Source: Lacimicrobium alkaliphilum
GTDB taxonomy: Bacteria > Pseudomonadota > Gammaproteobacteria > Enterobacterales > Alteromonadaceae
DNA length: 64,000 bases
Assembly: GCF_001466725.1 (NCBI RefSeq)
Contig: NZ_CP013650.1
Coordinates: 3,224,001 to 3,288,000, forward strand
Direction: 5' to 3'
A model generated the notes under the pieces. The model saw nothing but the letters and a program-made list of their open reading frames with translations, did no database searches and was not told the origin of the DNA. The position numbers and the translations under genes are program-made. Shown one piece after another: positions 26,582 to 36,720 of the stretch. Within the stretch, counting starts at the first letter, position 1; each line of letters begins with the position of its first letter.

Positions 26582-26644
26582 TGTTGCACGCGAGTAACTC
26601 AAATACTGAATTGCAGCAGAGCCTCTTGCATTCAGGCAAATTAA

Positions 26645-27367
26645 TCAACTCTGGCGAAGCTCCGCCAGCCTTCTCTGCATATCTTCACGAGAAATATGTC
26701 TGACATCCTTACCTTTAACCAGATAAATAATATACTCACAAACATTCTTACATCTGTCTCCCACCCGCTCAAGTGCCCGCATCGCCCACAACACTTCCAG
26801 CCATTGTGGCAATGACTCCGTATCCTGCTGCATTTCGCTAACAGCCAGGGTCAGTAATTGCTTGTATTGCTCGTCAATCTCCTGATCGCCCATATGGATC
26901 TCCAGGGCCGCCTCAGCATCGAGCCTGGCAAAAGCATTGAGGGTTCTCCTGAGCATCTCCATAACATGGTTGCCGGTGGCAATCATGCCATTTTTAATAT
27001 CCTCAGAAACAGGCAGGCTGCCCTTAATAAGCAGGTTGGCAATACGCTCAATATCATCCCCCATTCGCTCAAGGTCGGCAGTGGTTTTGTTAATGGCCAG
27101 CACCAGACGCAGGTCACTGGCGGCAGGATGACGCTTGGCAATAATCCGCGTGCACTCTTCATCGATCTGCACTTCCATGGCATTCACCGTAAAGTCATTG
27201 ACGATGACTTTCTCTGCCAGCGCCATATGGTTGTCCCGCAGTGCGGCAATGGCGTCACAAAGCTGCTGCTCAACCATACCGCCCATGGTCAGCACGGAAT
27301 TGCGCAGGTTCTCCAGCTCCAGATTGAAGCGGCCGGAGATATGAGTATTAAGTTTAATTTCTTGCAT
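26645..27367 (-). CDS. phoU: Phosphate signalling protein PhoU
   Basis: The protein has 240 residues with two PhoU repeats: NLRNSVLTMGGMVEQQL in the first with its metal-cluster region DLERMGDDIERIANL (about 101-115), and ALERVGDRCKNVCEYIIYLV (about 196-215) in the second. PhoU links the Pst transporter to PhoR and shuts off the Pho regulon when phosphate is plentiful. It follows pstB in the same direction but after 156 nt that contain a REP-like hairpin, so it may be expressed partly separately. Confidence 0.95.
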   Translation of the reverse strand: MQEIKLNTHISGRFNLELENLRNSVLTMGGMVEQQLCDAIAALRDNHMALAEKVIVNDFTVNAMEVQIDEECTRIIAKRHPAASDLRLVLAINKTTADLERMGDDIERIANLLIKGSLPVSEDIKNGMIATGNHVMEMLRRTLNAFARLDAEAALEIHMGDQEIDEQYKQLLTLAVSEMQQDTESLPQWLEVLWAMRALERVGDRCKNVCEYIIYLVKGKDVRHISREDMQRRLAELRQS

Positions 27368-27493
27368 AAGCCATTATTACTTACCAGCGAAAATGCATCG
27401 CGAATTTAACATATCGCTATAAATAAGGCCCGAAAAAGAGTGAGGGGTTAGGCAGGACGGAATTCTTTCCGACAACGATGTCAGACCGGTACT

Positions 27494-27515
27494 GTCGGGT
27501 TGAAACCCGACCTAG
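27494..27515. repeat. REP-like hairpin between pstB and phoU
   Basis: GTCGGGTT pairs with AACCCGAC and is followed by CTAG. It shares the GTCGGG...CCCGACCTA core with the element at 3516-3584. It could stabilise the upstream pst mRNA or weaken read-through into phoU. Confidence 0.55.
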
Positions 27516-27523
27516 ACCCTCAT

Positions 27524-28336
27524 CTACCCATATCTGCCGGTAATATATTCTTCGGTTTGCTGTTGTTTGGGCCGGGTAAATAGCTGATTGGTATCGGAAT
27601 ATTCTATCAGGTGGCCCTGATGCAAAAAGGCGGTAAAGTCCGACACCCGCGCAGCCTGCTGCATATTATGGGTCACCACCAATACCGTGTATTTTTCCTT
27701 GAGCTGATAAATTAACTCTTCAATGGTCAGGGTGGAGATAGGATCCAGTGCCGAGGTGGGTTCATCCAGAAGCAGGATCTCAGGCTGCAGGATAATCGCC
27801 CGGGCAATCACCAGTCGCTGTTGCTGACCACCTGAGAGAGTCAGGGCCGAATCAAATAACCTGTCTCTGACTTCCTTCCACAAGGCCACGTCGATTAGTG
27901 CCTGCTCTACCGCATTGTCCAGCGTGCGCCGGTCACGAATTCCCTGGATCTTCAGGCCGTAGACCAGATTGTCATAAATAGACATAGGAAAAGGATTAGG
28001 CCGCTGAAACACCATACCCACCTGAGTGCGTAACAATGCTACATCCTGTTTCCGGTGGTAGATATTCTGGCCATTGATCAGCACCTCACCTTCTACATGG
28101 CAGTCGGGGGTCAAATCATTGAGGCGGTTAAAACAGCTCAGCAGGGTAGACTTACCACAACCGCTCGGACCGATAAGTGAGGTAATCTGGCATTTCGGAA
28201 TGCGCATATTGATATTGTGCAGGGCCCGGGTCTGACCAAACTTTAACGTCAGTCCCACCACATCGATAGCCACCTGGTCTGCCGGCAGGTTATCCAGACT
28301 GACTTGTGGTTTTACTAAATCAAAATAATCAAACAT
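27524..28336 (-). CDS. pstB: Phosphate ABC transporter ATP-binding protein PstB
   Basis: The protein has 270 residues. Walker A is GPSGCGKST (about 57-65), the Q-loop region reads [18 protein letters not shown], the signature [14 protein letters not shown] (about 168-181) and Walker [15 protein letters not shown] (about 188-201). The PNPFPMSI segment is typical of PstB. It energises high-affinity phosphate import and lies 39 nt after pstA in the pstC-pstA-pstB operon. Confidence 0.97.
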   Translation of the reverse strand: MFDYFDLVKPQVSLDNLPADQVAIDVVGLTLKFGQTRALHNINMRIPKCQITSLIGPSGCGKSTLLSCFNRLNDLTPDCHVEGEVLINGQNIYHRKQDVALLRTQVGMVFQRPNPFPMSIYDNLVYGLKIQGIRDRRTLDNAVEQALIDVALWKEVRDRLFDSALTLSGGQQQRLVIARAIILQPEILLLDEPTSALDPISTLTIEELIYQLKEKYTVLVVTHNMQQAARVSDFTAFLHQGHLIEYSDTNQLFTRPKQQQTEEYITGRYG

Positions 28337-28375
28337 TTATCACTCTTTATTCAGCCACAGCACAATTCCGCATAA

Positions 28376-29950
28376 CTACCTGGACATCGCCAGATACTGA
28401 CGACGTAACCGGGCGCGGACCATCACCGCAATGGTATTCAGGGTGAGTACCACCAGCAATAATAACAGGCATGAGGCAAACATCATCGACGAACCATGGC
28501 CGATATTATTGCTGTGAAAGGCACCGTCATAAATCAGCACGCCGAGGTGCATAAACTGGCGCTCCAGATGCAGATAAGGAAATTCGCCATCCACCGGCAG
28601 ACTGGGGGCAAATTTAACCGCCCCCACCAATAACAAAGGCGCAACTTCTCCGGCACCGCGGGCAATCGCCAGAATAACCCCGGTCATTATGCCGGGGCTG
28701 GCCATGGGGATCACCGTGCGCCAGATGGTTTCAAATTTTGTGGCGCCCAGAGCGAAACTCCCCTGTCTGAGGCTATTGGGCACCCTGCGTAACCCCTCCT
28801 CAGTGGCCACAATCACCACCGGCAGAGTCAGCATGGCCATGGTCAGAGCCGCCCAGAAAATCCCCGGTGCCCCAAAGGTCGGTGCGGGTAGCTGTTCGGA
28901 AAAGAACAACTTGTCGATATTGCCGCCCACCTGATAGACAAAAAAGCCCAGTCCGAATACCCCATAAACAATAGAAGGCACACCGGCGAGATTGTTAACA
29001 CCAATGCGAATAAAAGAAGTGAGCATGTTAGCCGGCGCATACTCATTCAGGTAGATTGCCGCCAACACACCTAAGGGTGTGACGATGACGGTCATCATCA
29101 ACACCATAACCACAGTGCCGAACAATGCGGGAAATACGCCTCCCACATTGTTGGCGCGCTTTGGCTTCTCGCTGACAAACTGCCACATGGCATCCAGCGC
29201 TGCAGAGACCTTCTGCAGAGCAGATAACTGATTTAACAGCCGGTATTCCTCAATATCTGCAAGGGCAAGGGAATATTCCGAATTATCCGCAAAACTGACC
29301 CGAACCCGATAACGGTCGGTCTCCTGCTGTAAGGTGGTGATTTGTTGATTGATATCCTCATAGGCCTGAAGCAGCCGCAATCGTGCCGGTGCATCATCTT
29401 CTACACCTCGCCTGTCAAGCTCTGCCAGTTGCTGATGCACAGGTGCCAGTGCATTGACGGTCAGTTCACGAATCTGCTGCTGTTGGGCCCTGACCTGTTG
29501 CCATCTTGCCTCTGTCTGCTCAAAATCAATCAGCTGCTGGTCGTAAACCACCGCCTGCAACCTGGCAAACAACCGGTTACCGTTAGTAAGCTGAATGTCC
29601 ATCAGGGATTCAGGCGTGCTCAGCTCAACAATATGCTGTTGCGGGAGCAAATATTGCTGATCACTGAACTGATCCAGCCTGGCCTCATTAAACAGCCAGC
29701 GCATCTCGCTGCCGGTAGTAACAAAGTCATCGGCCAGCAGGGTGGCATAAATAGTCCTTAGTTGTATTGAGTCTTGTTGCGCCTTGAAGGTCACCTGATA
29801 CAACTGAGGAGGCCAGAAGTGCTGAGCGCCTTTAAACAGCATCAGACCTATCATTCCGCCAAGTAACAGCAGGATAACAGCGACCAGAGCGGCACTGGAA
29901 ACTACCGGCAACCCTTCTTTCTGGGCCCTGAACCACTTCCAATCAGACAT
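28376..29950 (-). CDS. pstA: Phosphate ABC transporter permease PstA, long form
   Basis: The protein has 524 residues, much longer than E. coli PstA (296). An N-terminal membrane helix (about 18-40) is followed by a periplasmic insert of about 210 residues, with a Gln/Leu-rich coiled-coil section near 150-215. The conserved permease core then begins near 270 (GVFPALFGTVVMVLMMTVIV) and contains the ABC-coupling loop LRRVPNSLRQGSFALGATK. Its start overlaps the pstC end by 8 nt. Long PstA/PstC forms occur in several marine gammaproteobacteria. Confidence 0.94.
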   Translation of the reverse strand: MSDWKWFRAQKEGLPVVSSAALVAVILLLLGGMIGLMLFKGAQHFWPPQLYQVTFKAQQDSIQLRTIYATLLADDFVTTGSEMRWLFNEARLDQFSDQQYLLPQQHIVELSTPESLMDIQLTNGNRLFARLQAVVYDQQLIDFEQTEARWQQVRAQQQQIRELTVNALAPVHQQLAELDRRGVEDDAPARLRLLQAYEDINQQITTLQQETDRYRVRVSFADNSEYSLALADIEEYRLLNQLSALQKVSAALDAMWQFVSEKPKRANNVGGVFPALFGTVVMVLMMTVIVTPLGVLAAIYLNEYAPANMLTSFIRIGVNNLAGVPSIVYGVFGLGFFVYQVGGNIDKLFFSEQLPAPTFGAPGIFWAALTMAMLTLPVVIVATEEGLRRVPNSLRQGSFALGATKFETIWRTVIPMASPGIMTGVILAIARGAGEVAPLLLVGAVKFAPSLPVDGEFPYLHLERQFMHLGVLIYDGAFHSNNIGHGSSMMFASCLLLLLVVLTLNTIAVMVRARLRRQYLAMSR

Positions 29951-32045
29951 TCTGATAATGCCTCCTCAGGCGACCCCTGATCAGTTCCGCGAAGGTATTG
30001 ATAACGAAAGTAAAGGCAAAGAGTAACAAAGCCGTAAAGAACAGAATCCGGTAATGAATGCTGCCAACCTCAGCTTCAGGCAACTCGATGGCGATATTGG
30101 CCGTCAGAGCTCGTAGTCCGGAGAAGGGATCCCAGTCTGACACCGGTGTATTCCCTGTCACCATTAATACGATCATGGTTTCACCGAAGGCCCGCGACAA
30201 TCCCAGCATTACCGAGGAAAAGATCCCAGGATAGGCCGCCACCAGCACCACATATCGCAGGGTTTGCGACCTTGTTGCCCCCAGCGCAAAGGAGGCCTGA
30301 CGCAAATGAGCCGGTACCTCATAAATAGCATCCTCGGCAAGAGAATAAATACTCGGCACAATCGCAATACCCAGCGCCAGCGCAACAACCAGCGCATTCT
30401 TACTGCTGTAGGTTTCGCTGTCAGTGAACCAGCCTTGCGGCCATAACCAGTCCTGTACACCCTCGCCGATTAAAAAAGCCAACCAGGCCACCAGCAATAC
30501 CAGCGGCACCGCCATCAACAACTCCCAGCCCGACTGCCACTTCAGGCTCAGCCATCTGGAGATGGGTTTTTGCAGAAATGCACTGATAATCAGCCCCAGC
30601 GGCAACCCCCACAGAAACAACACAATAGCCAGCAGATGATCTTCGACAACAGGGATCAACCAGATTGCCGCGATAAAACCAATCACCACTGAGGGCACCG
30701 CCTCAAGCATCTCAATACCGGGTTTCAGCCAGTTGCGCAGGCTGTCAGGCACAAAATAAGCGGTATAAATGGCCGCGCCCAGCGCCAGCGGTATCGCCAC
30801 CATCAACGCAAACAGGGCAGCCTTAAGGCTGCCAATCACCAGTGGTACCAGGCTGTATTTGGCCTGAGCGTTGTCGGCGGAGGTGGTAGACTGCCAGATA
30901 GTGTCCGGCTCTTCATAACCGTGATACCAGACTTCTGACCATAAGGACTCAAAGCTGACAATGGAACTGGCGTTATCGATTTGCCATTGTTCAATGCTTT
31001 GTTGATGTTGCATAAACAGTTTATTCCCGGCCAGCAAGAAGCTGCGCCCGGGCTGGCTCAGCGATTGCCGCTGAAGTATTTCTCCTGTACTGCCTAAAAA
31101 CAGCAACAATTCCTGATTGCGGGTCAGGATCACACCAAGATCCTTACCGCTGACCATCTGCATCTGTTGTAAAGAAACAGGTTCAGGCAAGGTATAAATC
31201 TGCTGATAGATAAACTGCCCTTGCTGATTAAAACTCGACCATTTCTGCACTTCACCACCCTCAAGACCAATCAGCACTGCCTTGTGATCGGGAAACGCGG
31301 AAACCTTTTCCACAGGTCTGTCGGTGTAAATACGCTGATGGGAATCGGTACTGGCAAAAACCACCTCACCTTCTTTGTACCACAAGGCAGTTCTGACCGA
31401 AGGTAACAGCAGTAACTGACCGCTGCCGTCAAGCTCCTGGGTGAAATTCTGTAGCGGTCTGTCCCTGGACACCCAATGCACATGCCACTGCTTGTCGGAT
31501 TGTATGGCCACCGCCAACCAGCGTTCAGACAACGCCACCTGCCACTGCTGAATTATTTGTGGTACCGCGGGTTTCACCAGAAAAGACAGTTCCTGCATCC
31601 TCTCTATACGCTGTGCCACCCGGATCAGGCGCTCCATTCTTACCACGCCATCAGCACCGAGCTGGAATAAATAACGCTCACCGCCATGGTGCAGAGCCCT
31701 GGTATTAAGCTGGCATAGTTGAGGCATGGATCTGAGCAACTCCAGCGATGAGTCACTCTCGCCGGACTGGTAAAGATTAAGCTGGCAATCCTCTGTCATG
31801 CTCAGTATTGCGCGGCCGGCACTGAGATCCTCAAGCAGCAGAACCCGCTCTTTTTCCGGCGTGGCCCAGCTGTTCACTGGCTTTAAGGAAGGCGAAAGCA
31901 GCAGAGGCGAAGTCACATACAGCAAATGCCAAATCAACACAGCCAGCGTCACCAGTACCGTCAGGCCACCAATGGTGATAATACGGCCAGCAAACCGGTC
32001 GCGCCGGGCCCGGCCTTTGTGTGATGGATGTTGGCTTAGCTGCAC
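29943..32045 (-). CDS. pstC: Phosphate ABC transporter permease PstC, long form
   Basis: The protein has 700 residues, compared with 319 in E. coli PstC. The start is GTG 32045; an in-frame stop upstream rules out a longer protein. A membrane helix near 25-45 leads into a periplasmic region of about 330 residues. Its repeated W/Y-rich beta segments (WQVALSERWLAVAI, AVLIGLEGGEVQKW, DLGVILTRNQELLLF) look like a propeller-type fold. The permease core (about 405-700) holds the coupling loop VPAHLRQASFALGATRSQT. No pstS adjoins the operon: the upstream neighbour is the divergent gcvR, so the binding protein must be elsewhere. I found no good PHO box in the 32046-32213 spacer. Confidence 0.93.
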   Translation of the reverse strand: MQLSQHPSHKGRARRDRFAGRIITIGGLTVLVTLAVLIWHLLYVTSPLLLSPSLKPVNSWATPEKERVLLLEDLSAGRAILSMTEDCQLNLYQSGESDSSLELLRSMPQLCQLNTRALHHGGERYLFQLGADGVVRMERLIRVAQRIERMQELSFLVKPAVPQIIQQWQVALSERWLAVAIQSDKQWHVHWVSRDRPLQNFTQELDGSGQLLLLPSVRTALWYKEGEVVFASTDSHQRIYTDRPVEKVSAFPDHKAVLIGLEGGEVQKWSSFNQQGQFIYQQIYTLPEPVSLQQMQMVSGKDLGVILTRNQELLLFLGSTGEILQRQSLSQPGRSFLLAGNKLFMQHQQSIEQWQIDNASSIVSFESLWSEVWYHGYEEPDTIWQSTTSADNAQAKYSLVPLVIGSLKAALFALMVAIPLALGAAIYTAYFVPDSLRNWLKPGIEMLEAVPSVVIGFIAAIWLIPVVEDHLLAIVLFLWGLPLGLIISAFLQKPISRWLSLKWQSGWELLMAVPLVLLVAWLAFLIGEGVQDWLWPQGWFTDSETYSSKNALVVALALGIAIVPSIYSLAEDAIYEVPAHLRQASFALGATRSQTLRYVVLVAAYPGIFSSVMLGLSRAFGETMIVLMVTGNTPVSDWDPFSGLRALTANIAIELPEAEVGSIHYRILFFTALLLFAFTFVINTFAELIRGRLRRHYQNV

Positions 32046-32213
32046 GGCATATCCACTGAAAAATCACTCGCCTGGAAAACCCGCTTATTGTAATGATCCT
32101 GGTGATGAAATACTAACGCTTTGAAATAATCAGGTTTTTGTTCGCTCGCGCCAACAAGGTGGATTATAGTTCCGGTAACGAGATATAAAATATTGCCAAA
32201 AGAGGTGGAGTCT

Positions 32214-32717
32214 ATGAAATCTATTGTTGTCACCCTGCTCGGTAAAGATAAACCCGGAATTGTGGAGACCATCGCCAAACAGGTCAGGCAGTCAGACGGT
32301 AACTGGCTGGCGAGTAATTTCGCTCACATGGCCGGGCATTTTACCGGTTTTGTGGAAATTCAGTTGCCAGAACAGAATATCGCCCCGCTGTTGGATAAAC
32401 TCGACAGCATGCCAGAGCTCAATATTCGCCTGGTAGAGGGGGAATCACAACCGGCGCAGGCAATCAGAGCCAGTCTCGAGATTATGGGCAATGACAAACC
32501 CGGTATCGTGCAGGAGATCACTTCTGTGCTACATCAGTTTAATATCAATATCATCAGATTCAGTTCAAGTTGTGAGGCAGCACCGAACTGGGGGGGCCTG
32601 TTATTTAAGGCCAATATCGACATCGACTATCCTGAAGGCTTCGATATCGCCCCTTTGAGTCTGGCTCTGGAGCAGATCGCCAATGATCTGGTGGTGGATA
32701 TTGACTGGCAGGATTGA
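32214..32717 (+). CDS. GcvR-like ACT-domain regulatory protein
   Basis: The start is ATG 32214, preceded by AGAGGTGGAG, giving 167 residues. Two ACT domains are visible: KSIVVTLLGKDKPGIVETIA at the N-terminus (about 1-80) and ASLEIMGNDKPGIVQEITSV (about 87-165). This is the layout of the glycine cleavage repressor protein GcvR and its relatives. GcvR acts by binding the activator GcvA and responds to glycine. No gcv genes are nearby, so a different partner is possible. Confidence 0.85.
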   Translation: MKSIVVTLLGKDKPGIVETIAKQVRQSDGNWLASNFAHMAGHFTGFVEIQLPEQNIAPLLDKLDSMPELNIRLVEGESQPAQAIRASLEIMGNDKPGIVQEITSVLHQFNINIIRFSSSCEAAPNWGGLLFKANIDIDYPEGFDIAPLSLALEQIANDLVVDIDWQD

Positions 32718-32777
32718 GTGCCTGTTGTAGGCAGATTCTGTTGTCAAACTTTGTCAGAAACACATCATTGGCAGTTG

Positions 32778-32795
32778 CTGTCATAAAAGCTTCAT
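32778..32795 (+). promoter_or_regulatory. PHO box upstream of ppk
   Basis: CTGTCATAAAAGCTTCAT matches the PhoB consensus at 15 of 18 positions, with a perfect first half. It lies 60 nt upstream of the ppk start and suggests phosphate-controlled expression of ppk-ppx. Confidence 0.65.
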
Positions 32796-32854
32796 TATCC
32801 AGGTGAATAGTTATTGCTAGACTCTCGCCAATTTTATCCGGTCAATTCAAACAG

Positions 32855-34930
32855 ATGAGTATTACGACACTGCCTTACTACCCAAAAGAGCTGAGCTGGC
32901 TGGCGTTCAACCAGCGTGTGTTGCAGGAAGCGGCGGATAAACGCAACCCTATCGTCGAGCGTATCCGCTTTCTGGGGATCTATTCCAATAATATGGATGA
33001 GTTCTACCGGGTGCGGGTAGCCGATGTAAAACGCCAGATATACATTCATCTTAACGATAAAAACCTGGAAGCCGCCGAGCAGACCAAAGCCCTGATGGAT
33101 AAGATTCAGGAACGTGTGCTGGTAATGACCGAGGAATTTGAGCGGCTCCATGCTGAGGTGGTTGCCAGGCTGGCCAAGTACCATATTTATCTGATTACTC
33201 AGAACCAGTTGGATGAGTATCAGATAAACTGGCTGCAAAGCTATTTTCAGAACAAGATCCTGCGCTACATCGCTCCGGTGCTGATCAATAACAGAGTCAG
33301 GCTGGTGGAGCGACTCAATGACGCCGCCACCTATCTGTTTGTGGCCATCCGTAAGGCAGAAAAGAAAACCCAATACGCACTGCTGGAGGTGCCCACGGAT
33401 TATACCTCCAGGTTTGTTCAGATCCCGCCACAGAAAAGCCGTAAGAAAAAATACATTATTCTGCTCGACGACATTATTACCTTATGTCTCGACCGCATCT
33501 TTCGTGGCTTTATCGAATTCGACCAGCTTGAAGCCTACTCCTTTAAAATGACCCGGGATGCGGAATATTCCATCAATGACGAAATTGATGAAAGTTATGT
33601 GGAGAAGATGTCGGAAAGCATGAAGCAACGCATGATCGCAGAGCCCGTGCGCTTTATCTACGACGGCGATATGCCCGATGACATGCTCAATTTTCTCAGA
33701 AAACAGCTGAGTATCTCGTCCTACGACAGCCTGATTGCCAGCGGCCCTTACCGCAACTTTAAGGATTTTATCGGCTTTCCCAATGTCGGCCGGGCCTATC
33801 TGGAGAATCCGCTGCTACCGGCGATTAATACCCGCGACTTTGCCGATTACGACACTGCGTTTGATGCCATCAGCCAGGGCGATATTCTGCTGTATTATCC
33901 CTACCACCGCTTTTTGCATCTGACCGAGTTTGTGCGCCAGGCCGCCTTTGACCCCAGCGTTAAGCATATTCGCCTGAACATCTACCGGGTGGCGAACAAG
34001 TCCCGCATCATCAACTCACTGATCGATGCGGTGAATAACGGCAAGCAGGTAACGGTAGTCGTAGAGCTGCGGGCCCGTTTTGATGAACAGGCCAATATTG
34101 AATGGTCCAAGACCATGACCGATGCCGGTGTCAAAGTGCTGCTTGGCCTGCCGACACTCAAAGTACACTCCAAACTCTGTGTCATCAGCCGCGAGGAGAA
34201 CGGTGAGCTGATCCATTATGCCCACTTCGGCACCGGCAATTTCAATGAGAAAACCGCCAAGATCTACACCGATTTCAGTCTCTTCACCCGCGATCAGGAA
34301 CTGGCCCTTGAGGCCATTGAAGTGTTTGATTTTATTCAGTATCCATACCGGCGCTTTAAGTTCCAGCATCTGCAGGTATCGCCCATCAATGCCCGTACCC
34401 GCCTGCAAATGCATATCCGTCAGGAAACCCAGAACGCCAAGGAAGGGATCAAGGCCCAGATCCTGCTGAAAATCAATAACCTGGTCGACATAGCACTGAT
34501 TGATGACCTGTATCGTGCCAGCCAGGCAGGCGTTAAAGTCAGGGCCATAGTCAGGGGCATGTGTTCACTGGTCCCGGGAATTAAAGGCCTGAGCGATAAC
34601 ATTCATATCACCAGCATCGTCGATCGTTTTCTGGAACATCCCAGAGTGATGATCTTTGAAAACAGCGGCGATCAGAAAGTCTTTATCTCATCGGCAGACT
34701 GGATGACCCGTAATATGGACAACCGTATAGAGGTGGGTTGTCCGATCAATGATCCTGTGCTGAAAAAGCGTATTGTAGACATTCTCAATATTCAGTTTAA
34801 AGACACCATCAAGGCCAGAGTCATTGATGCCGAGCAGACCAATAAGTATGTGCGCCGTGGCAACAGGAAAAAGTTGCGTTCGCAGGTAGAGATATACCAT
34901 TATCTGAAGGCACTGGAAGACAACAGATAA
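32855..34930 (+). CDS. ppk1: Polyphosphate kinase 1
   Basis: The protein has 691 residues, matching E. coli Ppk (688). The N-terminal domain opens with the family sequence KELSWLAFNQRVLQEAAD and YSNNMDEFYRVRVADVKRQ. The two phospholipase D-like domains carry HxK-type motifs: LKVHSKLCVI (His about 438, the residue that becomes phosphorylated) and LEHPRVMIFENSGDQK. YAHFGTGNFNEKTAKIYTDF is also conserved. It makes polyphosphate from ATP reversibly. Only 5 nt separate it from ppx, so the two form an operon that builds and degrades polyphosphate. Confidence 0.97.
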   Translation: MSITTLPYYPKELSWLAFNQRVLQEAADKRNPIVERIRFLGIYSNNMDEFYRVRVADVKRQIYIHLNDKNLEAAEQTKALMDKIQERVLVMTEEFERLHAEVVARLAKYHIYLITQNQLDEYQINWLQSYFQNKILRYIAPVLINNRVRLVERLNDAATYLFVAIRKAEKKTQYALLEVPTDYTSRFVQIPPQKSRKKKYIILLDDIITLCLDRIFRGFIEFDQLEAYSFKMTRDAEYSINDEIDESYVEKMSESMKQRMIAEPVRFIYDGDMPDDMLNFLRKQLSISSYDSLIASGPYRNFKDFIGFPNVGRAYLENPLLPAINTRDFADYDTAFDAISQGDILLYYPYHRFLHLTEFVRQAAFDPSVKHIRLNIYRVANKSRIINSLIDAVNNGKQVTVVVELRARFDEQANIEWSKTMTDAGVKVLLGLPTLKVHSKLCVISREENGELIHYAHFGTGNFNEKTAKIYTDFSLFTRDQELALEAIEVFDFIQYPYRRFKFQHLQVSPINARTRLQMHIRQETQNAKEGIKAQILLKINNLVDIALIDDLYRASQAGVKVRAIVRGMCSLVPGIKGLSDNIHITSIVDRFLEHPRVMIFENSGDQKVFISSADWMTRNMDNRIEVGCPINDPVLKKRIVDILNIQFKDTIKARVIDAEQTNKYVRRGNRKKLRSQVEIYHYLKALEDNR

Positions 34931-34935
34931 TCACA

Positions 34936-36465
34936 ATGAACCAACTTGACAGCGCATTCAGCGATCTGGAGACCAGGGATACTACCCATGTGGCCGCGCT
35001 GGATCTCGGTTCAAACAGTTTTCACCTGGTGGTGGCCCGTATTAATGCGGGCAGTGTGCAGATTCTGCATAAGGTGAAGCAAAAGGTCAGACTGGCAGAG
35101 GGGCTGGATGACAACGGCATACTCAGCCAGGAAGCGATGGACAGAGGCATAGAAACCCTCCAGCAATTCGCTGACAGCCTGTATGGCTTTAATCCCGACT
35201 CGGTACGCATCGTTGCGACGCATACGCTACGTCAGGCACGTAATGCCAATGTGTTTATCAAAGCCGCCCGCAAAGTTCTTCCCTACCCGGTTGAGATTAT
35301 CGCCGGGATTGAAGAGGCCAGGCTGATTTATCAGGGAGTCGCCCATACCAGCGAAAACAGCCGACAAAGGCTGGTGCTGGATATTGGTGGCGGCAGTACC
35401 GAGTTTGTTATCGGTAAAGGCTTCAATCCGCTGCTGATGCGCAGTCTGCAAATGGGCTGCGTGAGTTATACCCAGCGCTTTTTTGACAATACAGAGCTCA
35501 GACCCAAAGCTTTCAGTAAGGCCCGGTTGGCTGCAAGCCAGGAGCTGGAGATGATTCAGCGCCGCTTTCGCAAGCTCGGCTGGGAACAATGCACAGGCAC
35601 CTCTGGCACAATCAAAACCATCGTCAGTATTGCAGAAGAGATCGATCCCCAGGCCCGGCCGGGTATTGTGAATCTCAGCCAGATAGAGAAAATGATCCGG
35701 TTTTGTTGTGATGCCGGTCATTACCAGCAACTTCCTTTTAAGAGCCTGAGCGAAGAGCGCGCCCCGGTATTTGCCGCAGGTTTAGCCATTCTGGCAGCCT
35801 GTTTTGACAGCCTGAATATTACAGAATTAGTGTTTTCGCCCTCTGCACTGCGTGAAGGGGTCATCTATGAGATGGAAGATCGACTCGAGCATGATGATAT
35901 TCGTGAACGTACAGCGGACAGCCTGGCTACCCGCTATGATGTAGATATCGAACATGCCAGACGGGTACTGCAAACCACTCTGAATATCTATCAACAGGTG
36001 GCATCAGACTGGCAGATACAGACCACAGAATTACAGCAGTTACTCGGCTGGGCCGCATTGCTGCATGAGGTGGGACTGCAAATCAACTCTCGCCGGGTCC
36101 AGCACCATTCAGCCTATGTCCTGCAAAATGCCGAACTGCCAGGCTTTAATCAGCAACAGCAGGACTTACTCGCCAGCCTGGTGCGTTTTCACCGCAAAAA
36201 AATCCGCACCGATGAGTTACCGGAATTCACCGAATACAGCACCGAACAGGTGCTGAGACTGATATGCATACTGCAGCTTGGCGTGCTTTTGAATATTCGC
36301 CGGCAGGACGATTTTCTGCCTGAAATTCAGGCAAAAGCAAAACAAAATAAGTTATTTCTGGAATTTGACGGAGACTGGTTGCAAAATTCGCCATTGGTTC
36401 TTGCTGACCTTGAGCTCGAAGCAGAGTTCATGCGGGGTTGCGGGATTCGTCTGGTTGTGCGTTAA
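34936..36465 (+). CDS. ppx: Exopolyphosphatase (Ppx/GppA family)
   Basis: The protein has 509 residues. The ASKHA-fold N-terminal part shows AALDLGSNSFHLVVAR (about 19-34), ATHTLRQARNANVF, IAGIEEARLIYQGVAH (catalytic Glu region) and LDIGGGSTEFVIGKG. The C-terminal half (about 320-509) is HD-like, with WAALLHEVGLQIN. It releases phosphate from the ends of polyphosphate; related proteins also hydrolyse pppGpp. Its position right after ppk supports exopolyphosphatase. Confidence 0.94.
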   Translation: MNQLDSAFSDLETRDTTHVAALDLGSNSFHLVVARINAGSVQILHKVKQKVRLAEGLDDNGILSQEAMDRGIETLQQFADSLYGFNPDSVRIVATHTLRQARNANVFIKAARKVLPYPVEIIAGIEEARLIYQGVAHTSENSRQRLVLDIGGGSTEFVIGKGFNPLLMRSLQMGCVSYTQRFFDNTELRPKAFSKARLAASQELEMIQRRFRKLGWEQCTGTSGTIKTIVSIAEEIDPQARPGIVNLSQIEKMIRFCCDAGHYQQLPFKSLSEERAPVFAAGLAILAACFDSLNITELVFSPSALREGVIYEMEDRLEHDDIRERTADSLATRYDVDIEHARRVLQTTLNIYQQVASDWQIQTTELQQLLGWAALLHEVGLQINSRRVQHHSAYVLQNAELPGFNQQQQDLLASLVRFHRKKIRTDELPEFTEYSTEQVLRLICILQLGVLLNIRRQDDFLPEIQAKAKQNKLFLEFDGDWLQNSPLVLADLELEAEFMRGCGIRLVVR

Positions 36466-36720
36466 TGTGTTTTGCTGCTTTTTCAGGGCAGCGTAGTACA
36501 ACCATTAATCAGATTATCACAGCCTGGGGCATTATCGCGCTTTGCCAGATGTGATAACAGATAGGGTGTGATATAAAGACTGTGCCAGGTGCACGCGGGT
36601 AATGTATGTTTTTTGGTAACTCTGAGTACCGTCATATACCCGGCAGCCGTCGCTATAATAATGAGTTTGGAGTAGCTTAGCTTCTGCTCACTATCAACGT
36701 AAAACAAAAGGAAGCATTCA

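Noticed and set aside
32046..32213. PHO box before pstC
   Set aside because: Only a weak TTTCATCACC..ATCATT resemblance on the minus strand, not better than chance.
32741..32758. Second PHO box before ppk (TTGTCA..TTGTCA)
   Set aside because: The TGTCA units are 10 bp apart instead of 11 and the rest does not match.
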